The position numbers were made by a program, and so were the translations under genes. This document shows positions 7,996 through 15,198 of a stretch of DNA of 54,340 nt, piece after piece. The notes below the pieces were generated by a model. The model ran no database searches and was not told the DNA's origin. It was given only the letters and a program-made list of their open reading frames with translations. The stretch's first letter is position 1. Each line of letters opens with the position of its first letter. The DNA lies in assembly GCA_018062965.1 (NCBI GenBank), contig JAGORG010000002.1:65860-120199 (forward strand). The letters run 5' to 3'. This DNA comes from Minisyncoccota bacterium (lineage in GTDB: Bacteria; Patescibacteriota; Minisyncoccia; Phycocordibacterales; UBA5272).

Positions 7996-8319
7996 AAATT
8001 GTTTACCGTACTCTTCCATAGATTTTATTATCTTAGATAATCCTCTACCTTTTTTTGTAAGACTATATTCTATATATGATGGTTTGATTGTTGTTTTTGT
8101 GCGTTCAACAATACCCTGATCAATAAGAAGTGCTAGTTTTTTGGTAAGAGTTCTAGTACTGACACCTATAAGTGAGGCTTCAAAATCTCCAAATCGTTTT
8201 GATTCGACCAGCAAGTCTCGGATAATAATAAGTGTACATGAATCTCCTACAAGGTTGGCTGTTTTTGCCATAGGACAAGACGTACATATCTTTTTTTCTT
8301 GTTCTTGTGTACGTAGCAT
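7984..8319 (-). CDS. HxlR-family winged-helix regulator
   Basis: The 111-residue DNA-binding protein has the HxlR signature KICTSCPMAKTANLVGDSCTLIIIRDL followed by FGDFEASLIGVSTRTLTKKLALLIDQGIVER (recognition helix and wing). Two cysteines in CTSCP near the N terminus could sense thiol-reactive compounds, as in HypR/QorR-type members; that role is inference. The gene is divergent from a glutathione S-transferase gene, and the 93-base gap contains a 12-bp inverted repeat overlapping both putative promoters. The arrangement predicts autoregulation and control of the GST gene. Confidence 0.88.
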   Translation of the reverse strand: MLRTQEQEKKICTSCPMAKTANLVGDSCTLIIIRDLLVESKRFGDFEASLIGVSTRTLTKKLALLIDQGIVERTKTTIKPSYIEYSLTKKGRGLSKIIKSMEEYGKQFLTI

Positions 8320-8345
8320 ACTGTTCTATCATCCTATCATAGATG

Positions 8346-8372
8346 CACCTACTTTACAAAGTAAAGTAGGTG
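8346..8372. promoter_or_regulatory. operator palindrome shared by the HxlR and GST genes
   Basis: Two perfectly complementary 12-base arms, CACCTACTTTAC and GTAAAGTAGGTG, flank AAA. Left (minus) promoter: TTTACT near 8359-8364 with TATGAT about 18 bases on. Right (plus) promoter: TTTACA at 8353-8358 with TATACA at 8374-8379 (15-base spacer). The palindrome covers the -35 of both, so a dimer bound here would block both directions. Confidence 0.75.
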
Positions 8373-8412
8373 GTATACACTCATTACATACTCATTAAAA
8401 ACACACAACATC

Positions 8413-9018
8413 ATGAAATTATATTACAGTATGGGCGCATGTTCGCTGGCTTCTAACATAGTACTACGTGAAGCAGGACATAGTTTTACACTAGAAGCGG
8501 TAAACTTGGGCACACACACGACCGATACCGGGGCTGACTATTACACAATCAACCCAAAAGGATACGTCCCGGCACTTAAGCTAGATGATGACAGTATCCT
8601 AACCGAAGGTGTAGCAATACTACTGTACGCAGCAAGTACAGCAAAACAAGCACACCTTACCCCAGAATATGGTTCTATGGCATGGTATCGCCTTGTAGAA
8701 CTGCTCACGTTTATTAGCTCAGAAATACATAAAGGCTTTAGCCCCCTCTTCAACAAAGCAATCACAGAAGAAGCGCGCGCAGCTCAGATAGAAAAATTAC
8801 ATAAGCGTTTTGCTTTTGTTGAAAATATTTTGTCGCAAAGCACGTTTTTGACAGGAGAAACTTTTACTGTTGCAGATGCTTACCTTTATACAATCATGAG
8901 ATGGTCATCTATGCTTAACGTAGACATACACGAATACACACATATTCTACGCTTCATGGAAACAGTTAGTGGCCGTCCATCAGTACAGGAAGCACTCGCA
9001 GCGGAAGGCATTAAGTAG
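8413..9018 (+). CDS. gst: glutathione S-transferase family protein
   Basis: The 201-residue protein has an N-terminal thioredoxin-like domain (MKLYYSMGACSLASNIVLREAG, then NPKGYVPALKLDD with the cis-Pro and the DSILTEGVAILLYAA end of the domain) and an all-helical C-terminal domain ending with FLTGETFTVADAYLYTIMRW, the usual GST N-capping segment. The SMGACS motif is typical of beta/Cys-type bacterial GSTs, which conjugate or reduce substrates with a low-molecular-weight thiol. Such an enzyme is unexpected in a genome this reduced, and the HxlR-GST cassette looks horizontally acquired (inference). Confidence 0.9.
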   Translation: MKLYYSMGACSLASNIVLREAGHSFTLEAVNLGTHTTDTGADYYTINPKGYVPALKLDDDSILTEGVAILLYAASTAKQAHLTPEYGSMAWYRLVELLTFISSEIHKGFSPLFNKAITEEARAAQIEKLHKRFAFVENILSQSTFLTGETFTVADAYLYTIMRWSSMLNVDIHEYTHILRFMETVSGRPSVQEALAAEGIK

Positions 9019-9049
9019 AACTTATTCCCCTAAGCCCAGATCGCTCAGA

Positions 9050-9082
9050 AAAAGAAAAGCCCCATTTAAGGGCTTTTCTTTT
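9050..9082. terminator. bidirectional terminator between gst and tRNA-Phe
   Basis: AAAAGAAAAGCCC and GGGCTTTTCTTTT flank a short loop. It terminates the plus-strand gst gene and the minus-strand tRNA-Phe transcript. Confidence 0.85.
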
Positions 9083-9158
9083 TGGTGCTTGGACCCAGGC
9101 TCGAACTGGGGACCTATTCCTCTTCAGGGAAGCGCTCTACCAACTGAGCTATCCAAGC
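9083..9158 (-). tRNA. tRNA-Phe (GAA)
   Basis: Complete cloverleaf on the minus strand: acceptor GCTTGGA/TCCAAGC, D arm, anticodon loop CTGAAGA (GAA at 34-36), T arm with TTCGAGC, and an encoded CCA. Confidence 0.95.
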
Positions 9159-9236
9159 ATATTTCATGCTGTAAAATACCTTACAAGCGATAGTTTCTAT
9201 ACTACCATAAACAGTTTCATTTTTAAACCCTCAAAA

Positions 9237-9548
9237 TTACTCAGAAACAGGAGTTTCGGTAGTTGGTTCAGTGGTGGTTGATTTAGCAAAAGGAAAAAGT
9301 AACTTTGCTTCTGGGTACTGGTGCAAAATCGTGTTAAATCGTTCCTGATAGACATTCATAGTGTCGATTGCTGGACGAACATAGTAGTACGCACCTCCGA
9401 GAGCTCCGATGATTGCTAACCAGTAAATAACGCGAAATACAGTCGCTACGCGAAATCGATTTCGCAATCCATGAAGTATGTGGTTATTTTCTAGAGTAAG
9501 CTTGTAAATCTCCTCGAGCTTTTGCTCGTTAGTTAGGTCTTGTGACAT
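9237..9548 (-). CDS. small single-pass membrane protein, unknown
   Basis: This 103-residue protein has a basic amphipathic start (EEIYKLTLENNHILHGLRNRFRV), one membrane helix (VIYWLAIIGALGGAYYYV, about residues 39-57), and an extracytoplasmic segment ending in a Thr/Glu-rich tail. Proteins of this shape are common in Parcubacteria and lack an assigned function. A TATACT box eight bases before the ATG gives a near-leaderless mRNA. It lies between two tRNA genes. Confidence 0.75.
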   Translation of the reverse strand: MSQDLTNEQKLEEIYKLTLENNHILHGLRNRFRVATVFRVIYWLAIIGALGGAYYYVRPAIDTMNVYQERFNTILHQYPEAKLLFPFAKSTTTEPTTETPVSE

Positions 9549-9613
9549 GTCTATCTAGTATAGCAAATCAATCTAAATCAAAAGTGTATAAGGTATGTTA
9601 GAATCGATGCATC

Positions 9614-9688
9614 GCTCTCGTAGTTCAATGGATAGAACAGTCCCGTCCTAAGGGATTAATGTGGGTCCGATTCCTGCCGAGAGCACCA
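9614..9688 (+). tRNA. tRNA-Arg (CCT)
   Basis: Acceptor GCTCTCG/CGAGAGC, D arm GTTC/GAAC, anticodon loop GTCCTAA (CCT at 34-36), T loop TCCGATT and an encoded ACCA end. It reads AGG codons. Confidence 0.93.
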
Positions 9689-9720
9689 AAAAGAAAACAC
9701 CCTTGTGGGTGTTTTCTTTT
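9689..9720. terminator. terminator after tRNA-Arg
   Basis: A 14-bp perfect stem (AAAAGAAAACACCC with loop TTGT) begins immediately after the tRNA CCA. It also ends the convergent glutaredoxin gene. Confidence 0.88.
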
Positions 9721-9734
9721 ACCTGAGGCTATTA

Positions 9735-10016
9735 TTATGCCGCCTGAGCGTATTGAGCGTCATTTGCACTTCCACCATCAACACCGAGCAATTCTGCCAT
9801 CTTAGCCTGATTAAAACCAACCATGACATCGTTTTCTATCTTGATAACTGGTACACCGAGTTGCCCTGTCATTTCAACCATTTCTTTTCTTTTTTCCATA
9901 TCAGAAGCAACGTTGTAATCAACGAACGGCAAACCTTTTGCAGTTAGCCATTCCTTTGCCATATGACAAAAATGACATGATGGCGTGCTATAGATTTCTA
10001 CTGTTTTTGTATTCAT
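9735..10016 (-). CDS. glutaredoxin-like thiol-disulfide oxidoreductase
   Basis: The 93-residue thioredoxin-fold protein has the active site STPSCHFCHMAKEWL (C-x-x-C), the cis-Pro motif GVPVIKI and the C-terminal GFNQAKMAELLG, a NrdH/glutaredoxin-type layout. It presumably reduces small disulfides or ribonucleotide reductase; which reductant is available in this organism cannot be told here. The C-terminal extension after the domain is Ala/Gly/Asp-rich. TATACT lies eight bases before the ATG. Confidence 0.9.
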   Translation of the reverse strand: MNTKTVEIYSTPSCHFCHMAKEWLTAKGLPFVDYNVASDMEKRKEMVEMTGQLGVPVIKIENDVMVGFNQAKMAELLGVDGGSANDAQYAQAA

Positions 10017-10060
10017 ATGTGATGAGTATACTTAGTTTGCTAACCGTCTGCAACTACCGA

Positions 10061-10450
10061 CTATTCTCCGAATTTGTATCGCCACCAAATAGTTAGACGC
10101 TCCCACACAGTGAGATTTTCACGTACAGGTGTCACCACCGAACCAGCGCTATCGTATACCACTATCACCCCTTCTCCTTCTTTAACAACAGGGTATGTTG
10201 TTCTCATGTAGGCTTCAAGTCCACGCTCAGTCGTGATGTCGCTTGATTTTTCTTCTGCTTTGGCAAGTTTTCTTTCCATGTCAGCTTGCTTTGCTTTTGC
10301 TTCTTCTTTTTGAGCAGCAACTGTGATGCGTTTGTCGTTTAGTTCAACAATAGAGCGTACCATAAGCACAATCACTAGAAAAAGAATGATAATTGTTACG
10401 GGCGAATATAAAAGTGTCCGTATGATGTACTTGTGTTGATATTCACGCAT
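10061..10450 (-). CDS. DivIC/FtsL-type septum formation initiator
   Basis: A 129-residue bitopic protein: short cytoplasmic N terminus, one membrane helix (LYSPVTIIILFLVIVLMV, about residues 14-31), then a coiled coil (RITVAAQKEEAKAKQADMERKLAKAEEK), then a small extracytoplasmic domain (ERGLEAYMRTTYPVVKEGEGVIVVYD). This is the plan of the FtsB/DivIC/FtsL divisome linkers, and the EGEGVIVV strand is typical of the bacterial septum formation initiator family. The Trp-rich C terminus (VWERLTIWWRYKFGE) is notable. Confidence 0.85.
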   Translation of the reverse strand: MREYQHKYIIRTLLYSPVTIIILFLVIVLMVRSIVELNDKRITVAAQKEEAKAKQADMERKLAKAEEKSSDITTERGLEAYMRTTYPVVKEGEGVIVVYDSAGSVVTPVRENLTVWERLTIWWRYKFGE

Positions 10451-10516
10451 AGGTTTGGTAGTATTAGTTCAATAATACCACGTACATATATGCTATTTAG
10501 AACACAGAATCGAAAA

Positions 10517-10600
10517 ATGGTTGAAAAGATTTGGAAAGGCTTTGCTATCCTTATTATCCTCAGTATGGTGATTTTCACCGGAGCGACACTTTTCTACTAA
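10517..10600 (+). CDS. 27-residue membrane peptide
   Basis: An ATG frame of 27 codons encodes MVEKIWKGFAILIILSMVIF followed by TGATLFY and TAA. It is essentially one membrane helix with a positively charged N-terminal flank. It is divergent from the septum-formation gene, with a short AT-rich gap holding TATATG/TATGCT boxes, and it is followed at once by a 19-bp terminator that would fit a dedicated transcript. There is no clear SD. Chance occurrence cannot be excluded, but the hydrophobic pattern and the placement against the terminator favour a real gene. Confidence 0.5.
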   Translation: MVEKIWKGFAILIILSMVIFTGATLFY

Positions 10601-10601
10601 C

Positions 10602-10643
10602 AAATAAGAAAAAGCTCTCCTAACGGAGAGCTTTTTCTTATTT
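10602..10643. terminator. 19-bp bidirectional terminator
   Basis: AAATAAGAAAAAGCTCTCC and its exact reverse complement flank TAAC. It ends lepA (whose stop codon lies inside the hairpin) and the plus-strand 27-residue peptide gene. Confidence 0.88.
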
Positions 10644-12443
10644 GTCCCCTGGTTTCATCATACGCAAAAATGTATCGTGATCGATGTGAACTTTTCCTTC
10701 ACGCTGCATACGATCCTTACCTCGCTTTTGCTTTTCACGAAGCTTCATCTTTCGAGTGATGTCACCTCCATACAAGTAACCTGTTACATCTTTCTTGAGT
10801 GCTGCAATAGAGCGCGACGCAACGATACGTCCTTTTACATAGGCTTGGATTTTGATACGAAATAGTTCTGCTGGCAAAATCTTTTCTAGTTTCACTACAG
10901 CTTCTTCACCTTCTTCATGTGCACGGTACTCAGGAACTACACGAGAAAACGCCGCGACACGCTCTTCTGCGATGTACACATCAAGACGTGTAACATCAGC
11001 TGGACGCATATCTCCTTCTTGATATGCAATAGAAGCGTACCCGGACGAAGCTGATTTTACTTCATCAAAGAAGTTACGCATAAGCTCTCGAAGTGGCATA
11101 TTGATTTTCATTTGCACACGATCATTCCCCCAGTCAACCATGTCAGCGATATCTGCCTCATGGATGTGAAGCAACTGCATAAGAGGACTCACATAATCAT
11201 GTGGTGTGATGATGGTGAGTAAAATCCACGGCTCTCGAACCGAAATAAACTGCCCGTGATCTGGAAAGTGAATCGGTGTGTAGACCATTTCTTTTTCACC
11301 ATTTTTAAGTGTCACTTCGTAGGTGATGGATGGTGTTGTAACCACAAGCTCTTGATCGAACTCACGACGTAATCGCTCTGTAACAATTTCCAAGTGAAGC
11401 ATGCCAAGGAACCCACAACGAAACCCACGCCCAAGAGCACCGGATGCTTCTTCTTCAAAAGTAAGAGAAGAATCTGAAAGCTTTAGTTTTGAAAGGCTAG
11501 AACGAAGGTCGTCAAACTCATCTTGAGTTTCTGGATAAATAGAAGCAAACACGAGTGGCACAGGTTCAGCGTATCCAGGAAACGCTGGGAGTGGGCGCGC
11601 AAAGGTTGTTACTGTGTCTCCAACACGAGCGATGCCTGGTTCTTTGATACCAGTTACGATATACCCAATTTCTCCAGCTTGTAGTACTTTGCATTCCTTT
11701 TTCTCTGGTGAAAATGTTCCTATTTCACGAATAATAAAACGATGGTTTGCTTGTACAAAAAGAAGATCATCTCCTGCTTGGACCTGCCCGTCGAGCGCAC
11801 GTACATACAAAATAACTCCCTGATGGTTGCTGTATTCAAAATCAAAAATAAGTGCACGAGTCTGTGAACCTTTGCCTGTGTTTGTGTACTCACTTACCGG
11901 CGCCGGGATACGCGCAATAACCTCTTCAATCAATTCTGGAACACCTTCACCAGTTTTACCAGACACAGCCAAAATCTCATCATATTCGCAACCAAGAAGC
12001 TTAATGATTTCTTCTTTCACATCTTCTGTGTGAGCAAGCGGGCTGTCAATTTTATTTACAACAGGAATTATTTTGATACCTGCATCGCGTGCCATTTCAA
12101 GCGTGGTGAGTGTTTGAGCTTGCACCCCTTGTGTTGCATCCACCAAAAGAAGCGCACCTTCTACCGCACGGAGTGACCGAGACACCTCATATGAAAAGTC
12201 GATATGCCCCGGAGTGTCAATAAGGTTCAAAATATAGTCCTTGCCATCCTTGCCGTGCCAACCCATACGTACAGGTGTCATCTTGATGGTGATACCTCGC
12301 TCTCGTTCAAGCTCCATACTATCGAGAACCTGCTCTTTCATTTTGCGAACTTCTACTGTTTTGGTTACTTCCAAAAATCGATCCGCGAGGGTCGATTTTC
12401 CATGGTCGATGTGGGCTATGATTGAAAAGTTACGGATATTCAT
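10638..12443 (-). CDS. lepA: elongation factor 4 (LepA)
   Basis: A 601-residue translational GTPase. The G domain carries AHIDHGKSTLADRFL (G1), ERERGITIKM (G2), DTPGHIDF (G3) and NKIDSP (G4). After domains II and III comes the LepA-specific C-terminal domain (RLDVYIAEERVAAFSRVVPE..., KDVTGYLYGGDITRKMKLREKQKRGKDRM). It acts on the ribosome, by back-translocation or during 30S biogenesis under stress. Near-leaderless: the -10 ends about ten bases before the ATG. Confidence 0.97.
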   Translation of the reverse strand: MNIRNFSIIAHIDHGKSTLADRFLEVTKTVEVRKMKEQVLDSMELERERGITIKMTPVRMGWHGKDGKDYILNLIDTPGHIDFSYEVSRSLRAVEGALLLVDATQGVQAQTLTTLEMARDAGIKIIPVVNKIDSPLAHTEDVKEEIIKLLGCEYDEILAVSGKTGEGVPELIEEVIARIPAPVSEYTNTGKGSQTRALIFDFEYSNHQGVILYVRALDGQVQAGDDLLFVQANHRFIIREIGTFSPEKKECKVLQAGEIGYIVTGIKEPGIARVGDTVTTFARPLPAFPGYAEPVPLVFASIYPETQDEFDDLRSSLSKLKLSDSSLTFEEEASGALGRGFRCGFLGMLHLEIVTERLRREFDQELVVTTPSITYEVTLKNGEKEMVYTPIHFPDHGQFISVREPWILLTIITPHDYVSPLMQLLHIHEADIADMVDWGNDRVQMKINMPLRELMRNFFDEVKSASSGYASIAYQEGDMRPADVTRLDVYIAEERVAAFSRVVPEYRAHEEGEEAVVKLEKILPAELFRIKIQAYVKGRIVASRSIAALKKDVTGYLYGGDITRKMKLREKQKRGKDRMQREGKVHIDHDTFLRMMKPGDK

Positions 12444-12453
12444 TCGTCTCCCT

Positions 12454-12482
12454 ATACTACACGAAAATGACCCGTAAGTAAA
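12454..12482 (-). promoter_or_regulatory. lepA promoter
   Basis: TTTACT at 12477-12482 and TAGTAT at 12454-12459 with a 17-base spacer; predicted start about 12447, four bases before the ATG. The -35 overlaps the T-tract of the upstream terminator. Confidence 0.65.
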
Positions 12483-12502
12483 AACTGACCGAAGTCAGTT
12501 TT
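12479..12502 (-). terminator. terminator of the 12495-12989 gene
   Basis: AAAAACTGAC-TTCG-GTCAGTTTTT on the minus strand. The stop codon of the upstream gene is embedded in the left arm. Confidence 0.8.
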
Positions 12503-12989
12503 TAAGAAGTTCACGTATATTCTCAATGGTCCAGTCTGCCATATCTGCAACTTCATCAAGATCCAAACAAAACGCAGCTACAGATAGCCAGATACGGTGG
12601 AAAAGGTCACTCTCATAAAAATGTTCGATTTTATAGTCATACCACTCGCCTTGATTGATAAACGTATAGTCATGATACATGCCGAGCAAGATTGAAAGTA
12701 ACTTTTTTGCTCGCTCTATTTCAGACGGTGTAATAGTCTCAAGTGATTCTTGTCTATCTTCAGCTGCGATAAGTGTATCCATTACTTTTTCAAGTAAGGC
12801 CGACCGCAGACTTCGCCCCACAGAGATACCACCTGAGTCGTACCGAATCCAAAGCAGCCTCAAATGCTCAATCGCAATATGAAGAAGATCATCATGGGCA
12901 GAAACACCTTCAACAACAGCCTGACAAAAACGCTTCCGTTGCCCCTCCGGAATAACCGGATCATGGCACAACACAATTAATGACTTCAT
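12495..12989 (-). CDS. hypothetical protein, 164 residues
   Basis: I recognise no family. The protein is soluble and predicted largely helical, with a C-terminal acidic/aromatic part (LFHRIWLSVAAFCLDLDEVADMADWTIENIRELL). The ATG is preceded by an AAGGGGGGTG Shine-Dalgarno, unlike its leaderless neighbours, and codon use is richer in G+C. The start is 21 bases after the murJ stop on the same strand, so it could be co-transcribed with murJ. It probably belongs to the SD-led class of accessory genes scattered through this window. Confidence 0.7.
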   Translation of the reverse strand: MKSLIVLCHDPVIPEGQRKRFCQAVVEGVSAHDDLLHIAIEHLRLLWIRYDSGGISVGRSLRSALLEKVMDTLIAAEDRQESLETITPSEIERAKKLLSILLGMYHDYTFINQGEWYDYKIEHFYESDLFHRIWLSVAAFCLDLDEVADMADWTIENIRELLKN

Positions 12990-13010
12990 TTCACACCCCC
13001 CTTAAAAGAA

Positions 13011-14285
13011 CTAGGTAAGCTTCTTTCTACTATACAAAGCAAGAATAATCAAGAAGTTGATAATCCAAAACGAAATATATCCATATACAAGCGCATAGGC
13101 TCCCGAATCTCGTGTAAGTAGCACAATGCTAATCGCCACAAATGTCGAAATGAAATGACTCATAAAAACGTCTTTGGTGTCATGTGCAGAATACAAACTA
13201 CCCGCAAAAAAACCTGTCATCATCTGGAAAGGAAGGGCAACAAGAAATCCAAATAAGAAGAATGCTATGAGATTATTACTGCCTGTATCTCCGTACAAAA
13301 GATAGATAACTGAATCCTGTAAAACATACAAAACACATGATGCACCTACCCCTAAGACACCAATAAGCAAAACATACTTACGAACAACACTAATATAAAC
13401 TTCGACTTTTTGTTCAACGATGTCTTTTGAAAGCACCGGCATGCTCGCCGTTGTTATACTCTGTTGAATAACTTGTACAACTGCATCAGTTATTTTTTGT
13501 GCAAATAAATATGCTGACAAAACACCCGCACCAAGTGTTGTAGCAATAGCATGGAAAAATACTACACGGACTTGTGTTGTAATATTTGTCCCTGTTCGCG
13601 GCAAAGCAAAACGAGTAAGATCTCGTATGTGTGACCACGACACATGTTTAAACGCATACGAAAAAGAAACCCCTCGAAGAGACATTGCTTGAATCAAAAA
13701 AGAAACTAAAGCACCCACAAGGACACCGTATACTAGCCCCATAACTCCATACGGTTCGTATAAGAAAACAATCCCACCAATAATACCTAAAGAGTACCCA
13801 AGTGGCGAAAGTCCGTACAGGAGAAAATGATTCTTGAGTTGAGCAAAGCAAGAGATAAGAGATGTAACACCAAGAACAATTGGTTGTATGAGCAAAATAC
13901 GTGTTGTAGTGATAAATAACACTAGTTGTTCTTCGGTAAACCCTGGAACGATAACATGAGCAAACAGCGGAAGTGTTATAGCAACAATAGCTGCGAGTAC
14001 ACCAATAATCCCCACAAAAAATAGTGTTAACGATGCCAACTTTGCACGCGGATCAGCGAGGTGTCCAGTGCGAGTTTCTTTTGTAAGGTATGGAACAACG
14101 GTTCCTGATGTAACAAAAGCAAGCAATGCCCCGTACATAAGATCTGGAATACGAAATGACGCATTGTACACATCAAGCGCCGGTCCAACACCTACATACA
14201 TAGCAAGTAGTCTATCGCGAACAATAGCAAGAAGAAGAGATAGTACAGAAAAGAAGGCAAGTAGTACTGAGTTCTTGAAAATCAT
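13011..14285 (-). CDS. murJ: MurJ/MviN-type lipid II flippase
   Basis: A 424-residue polytopic membrane protein of the MOP superfamily. The N-terminal signature (VLLAFFSVLSLLLAIVRDRLLAMYVGVGPALDVYNASFRIPDLMY) includes the Asp and Arg residues lining the MurJ cavity, followed by about twelve membrane helices. It flips lipid-linked peptidoglycan precursor across the membrane. It is shorter than the usual 14-helix proteins of about 510 residues, so the last one or two helices appear to be missing. A TGATATAAT extended -10 sits 15 bases before the ATG, just after the RNase P terminator. Confidence 0.9.
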   Translation of the reverse strand: MIFKNSVLLAFFSVLSLLLAIVRDRLLAMYVGVGPALDVYNASFRIPDLMYGALLAFVTSGTVVPYLTKETRTGHLADPRAKLASLTLFFVGIIGVLAAIVAITLPLFAHVIVPGFTEEQLVLFITTTRILLIQPIVLGVTSLISCFAQLKNHFLLYGLSPLGYSLGIIGGIVFLYEPYGVMGLVYGVLVGALVSFLIQAMSLRGVSFSYAFKHVSWSHIRDLTRFALPRTGTNITTQVRVVFFHAIATTLGAGVLSAYLFAQKITDAVVQVIQQSITTASMPVLSKDIVEQKVEVYISVVRKYVLLIGVLGVGASCVLYVLQDSVIYLLYGDTGSNNLIAFFLFGFLVALPFQMMTGFFAGSLYSAHDTKDVFMSHFISTFVAISIVLLTRDSGAYALVYGYISFWIINFLIILALYSRKKLT

Positions 14286-14312
14286 ATAGTAATTGATTGA
14301 ATTATATCACGA

Positions 14313-14342
14313 GAAAGCGCCGCCCTTGCGGGCGGCGCTTTC
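14313..14342. terminator. terminator of RNase P RNA
   Basis: A 13-bp GC-rich stem (GAAAGCGCCGCCC with loop TTGC) directly follows the 3' end of RNase P RNA on the minus strand. Confidence 0.88.
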
Positions 14343-14345
14343 ATA

Positions 14346-14626
14346 TTGTTCTTTATCTATAAGCCGAATTCTGTATTTGTATAGACATGTACCTAGGATG
14401 ATAGTTACCCATCACCTCATGCGACTCAAAGGATTGCTCCAGTACGGTCTTGCACACACGTATGTATTTAGCCGTTTCAGCCGGACTTAACCGGATCGTT
14501 TCTGTTCGCAACACGATGGTCACCCACGACGGGCGTTACCCGCTACGCTTGTCGTATTACTACGACGATGTGTTCGGACTTTCCTCATCCACTAAAAAGT
14601 AGACGCGTCTACCCAACAAAGAACCT
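14346..14626 (-). ncRNA. rnpB: RNase P RNA (bacterial type A)
   Basis: This is the catalytic RNA that matures tRNA 5' ends. On the minus strand the conserved 5' core TGAGGAAAGTCCGAACA is followed by the P7-P11 region and, at the 3' side, the hallmark ACAGAATTCGGCTTAT. The ends pair as P1 (GTTCTTT with AAAGAAC). The length of about 280 bases is short for type A, implying loss or trimming of peripheral helices. A strong promoter and terminator bracket it. Confidence 0.95.
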
Positions 14627-14630
14627 ATGT

Positions 14631-14659
14631 ATTATACAATAAAATATTAACTTTGTCTA
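14631..14659 (-). promoter_or_regulatory. rnpB promoter
   Basis: TAGACA at 14654-14659, a 17-base spacer and TATAAT at 14631-14636. The predicted start near 14625 coincides with the 5' strand of P1. Confidence 0.8.
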
Positions 14660-15166
14660 TTCACCGATGGTGATCCTGCTTCCAACTTTGACACCATATT
14701 GAGCGACATCCCCCTCTCGCAGCTCAAGCACATATGCTGCAGCAATTGTATTGATATATGTTGTGTCTGGATAATCTTCAGGACGTGCATGTTCAACAAT
14801 CTGCACGACAAGCCCAGATGAGCTAATCCATATGATATCAATCGGGAACTGCATATCTTTCATCCAAAAACCATATCTCCCCTCTTTTTCAAAGACAAAT
14901 AGCATACCCGTTCCTTCTGAGAGACCTCTTCGTTCAGAAAGACCAAGCTCTCGAGCCGCTTGTGTGTCCACAACCTCTGCATGAACAATTCCAGCAGGTA
15001 GCGTTATTTCCACTGAAGACCTAACTAGCTTATCGATAACCACACTGCCACAGACTTTTTCTGTAACACATCTATAGCTATATGCAGTGAGCGCAATAGC
15101 TGCGATAACAAAAAAGGTGGCTAATGCCATCTTTTGTGTTTGAGAAAAAGAAGTATGTCGTCTCAT
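14657..15166 (-). CDS. DUF192 family exported protein
   Basis: The 169-residue protein has an N-terminal signal anchor (MALATFFVIAAIALTAYSY, about residues 13-31) followed by a DUF192 domain: ARELGLSERRGLSEGTGMLFVFEKEGRYGFWMKDMQFPIDIIWI, then VLELREGDVAQYGVKVGSRI. The family is widespread and lacks an established biochemical role. TATACT lies eight bases before the ATG. The 3' end abuts the rnpB promoter. Confidence 0.88.
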   Translation of the reverse strand: MRRHTSFSQTQKMALATFFVIAAIALTAYSYRCVTEKVCGSVVIDKLVRSSVEITLPAGIVHAEVVDTQAARELGLSERRGLSEGTGMLFVFEKEGRYGFWMKDMQFPIDIIWISSSGLVVQIVEHARPEDYPDTTYINTIAAAYVLELREGDVAQYGVKVGSRITIGE

Positions 15167-15198
15167 GTGTATACAGTATACACGTTTATGAGAAGAAT

